Shown piece after piece: positions 21,409 through 21,885 of a stretch of 21,885 bases of DNA. The stretch is from the NCBI GenBank assembly GCA_016295245.1, contig JAEDLO010000018.1:1-21885 (forward strand), given 5' to 3'. The DNA comes from Bacteroidales bacterium. Its GTDB lineage: Bacteria; Bacteroidota; Bacteroidia; Bacteroidales; UBA932. The first letter of the stretch is position 1. The number at the start of each line of letters is the position of its first letter. Position numbers and translations under genes: made by a program. The notes under the pieces were generated by a model, which saw only the letters and a list, made by a program, of their open reading frames with translations, ran no database searches and was not told the origin of the DNA.

Positions 21409-21885
21409 CTATTTCACGCCGAATGAGTAGATGATGGCCTCGTGGAAGGTCTTGCCCGGCTCAAGGATGGTTGTAGGATACATCGGCTGGTTAGGGCTGT
21501 CAGGGAAGTGCTGGCACTCCAGGGCGACACCGCAGTAGTCGTGGTACTTACGGTTCTTCTTGCCCGCAGGGCAGCCTTCGAGCCAGTTGCCGGTATAGAC
21601 CTGGATGCCCGGCTGGGTGGTGAAGACGTGGAGCACGCGACCCGAGTGGCGTGAATAGAGCTCAGCCGCCTCCTGGAGCTGGCCTGGAACGTAGCCGTCG
21701 ATGCACCAGCCGGTGAACTTGCCCACCAGGCCCGCTGCCAGAACCGCCGCCGTGGAGATCACGTCATTGCGGCTGTCCGCCGCCGTGGCCTCCAGGGTGG
21801 AGGAATCGATTTTCTTTCCAAGGGTCCGGCAGAAGGACGCCATCCAGAGCTTCACCAGAATGGATGCGACCAGGATGCCCGCCGT
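21409..21885 (-). CDS. Chimeric partial ORF: CDF transporter segment joined to aldose 1-epimerase C-terminus
   Basis: The frame is open to the window edge, so the start is not seen; 158 residues are visible. The first 66 or so (21885-21688) look like transmembrane helices of a cation diffusion facilitator. VKLWMASFCRTLGKKIDSST and EATAADSRNDVISTAAVLAA are characteristic, including the Asp that binds zinc in the AxxxDxxxD helix. From 21687 onward the sequence is the C-terminus of GalM: LQEAAELYSRHSGRV, FTTQPGIQVYTGNWLEG, then GVALECQHFPDSPNQP with the catalytic Glu. Neither protein is complete and I know of no natural CDF-GalM fusion. A deletion, a rearrangement or an assembly chimera at a contig end could explain it. 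The GalM part sits in the operon position before thyA. Confidence 0.75.
   Translation of the reverse strand, partial: TAGILVASILVKLWMASFCRTLGKKIDSSTLEATAADSRNDVISTAAVLAAGLVGKFTGWCIDGYVPGQLQEAAELYSRHSGRVLHVFTTQPGIQVYTGNWLEGCPAGKKNRKYHDYCGVALECQHFPDSPNQPMYPTTILEPGKTFHEAIIYSFGVK
21680..21695. other. In-frame CDF/galM junction
   Basis: The CDF-like residues IDGYV end at about 21688, and GalM-like PGQLQ begins at 21687. In CDF proteins DGYV is normally followed by another membrane helix. In GalM, PGxLQ is normally preceded by a conserved HNWVL region, missing here. The frame is kept across the join, with no stop codon or insertion. Confidence 0.6.

Overview
The window looks like a piece of a GC-rich Bacteroidales chromosome, probably a metagenomic contig. 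Four things point there. The EF-G2-type paralog resembles the Bacteroides one. There is an S46 dipeptidyl-peptidase. The Mrp ATPase lacks a C-terminal CxxC. Several genes carry the Bacteroidetes -7 promoter element TAnnTTTG. I infer order level only. Coding density is high and no rRNA, tRNA, CRISPR array or insertion sequence is visible.

Left edge (1-323): a T-poor, low-complexity stretch of about 250 bases, then an intrinsic terminator for the leftward gene. Bases 324-2435 (minus) encode an EF-G paralog of the EF-G2 type, which has lost the residues normally needed for GTP hydrolysis. A small unknown protein (2522-2710, minus) follows, then a more AT-rich control region, divergent to an XRE-family regulator with a C-terminal coiled coil. 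That region holds a cluster of GTTCA/TGAAC half-sites that look like an operator.

Rightward block (3392-10163): rnhB, a secreted GH28 pectinase-like hydrolase, then a tight series of S46 dipeptidyl-peptidase, mrp, rsmA and a UxuB-like SDR (probable D-mannonate oxidoreductase). The GH28 enzyme and the UxuB-like enzyme would fit at two ends of pectin/hexuronate use, although they are not adjacent.

Leftward block (21885-10160): reading right to left, a chimeric partial ORF, thyA, folA, two tandem sodium-symporter (NSS) genes, a GT4 glycosyltransferase, a YfhO-type membrane protein, mutS and ddh. Gaps run from a 4-base overlap to 30 bases, so this could be one long operon. It covers dTMP/folate synthesis, solute uptake, envelope glycosylation, mismatch repair and DAP/lysine metabolism. 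The two blocks converge at 10160-10163, where both stop codons share the palindrome CTAG.

Most of the window is ordinary housekeeping content, and I see no convincing new defence or mobile system. The items most worth a second look are the ORF at the right edge that joins a cation-diffusion-facilitator segment in frame to the C-terminus of an aldose 1-epimerase (possibly an assembly artefact), the EF-G2 paralog, the XRE operator cluster, and promoter elements so close to start codons that they imply leaderless mRNAs.
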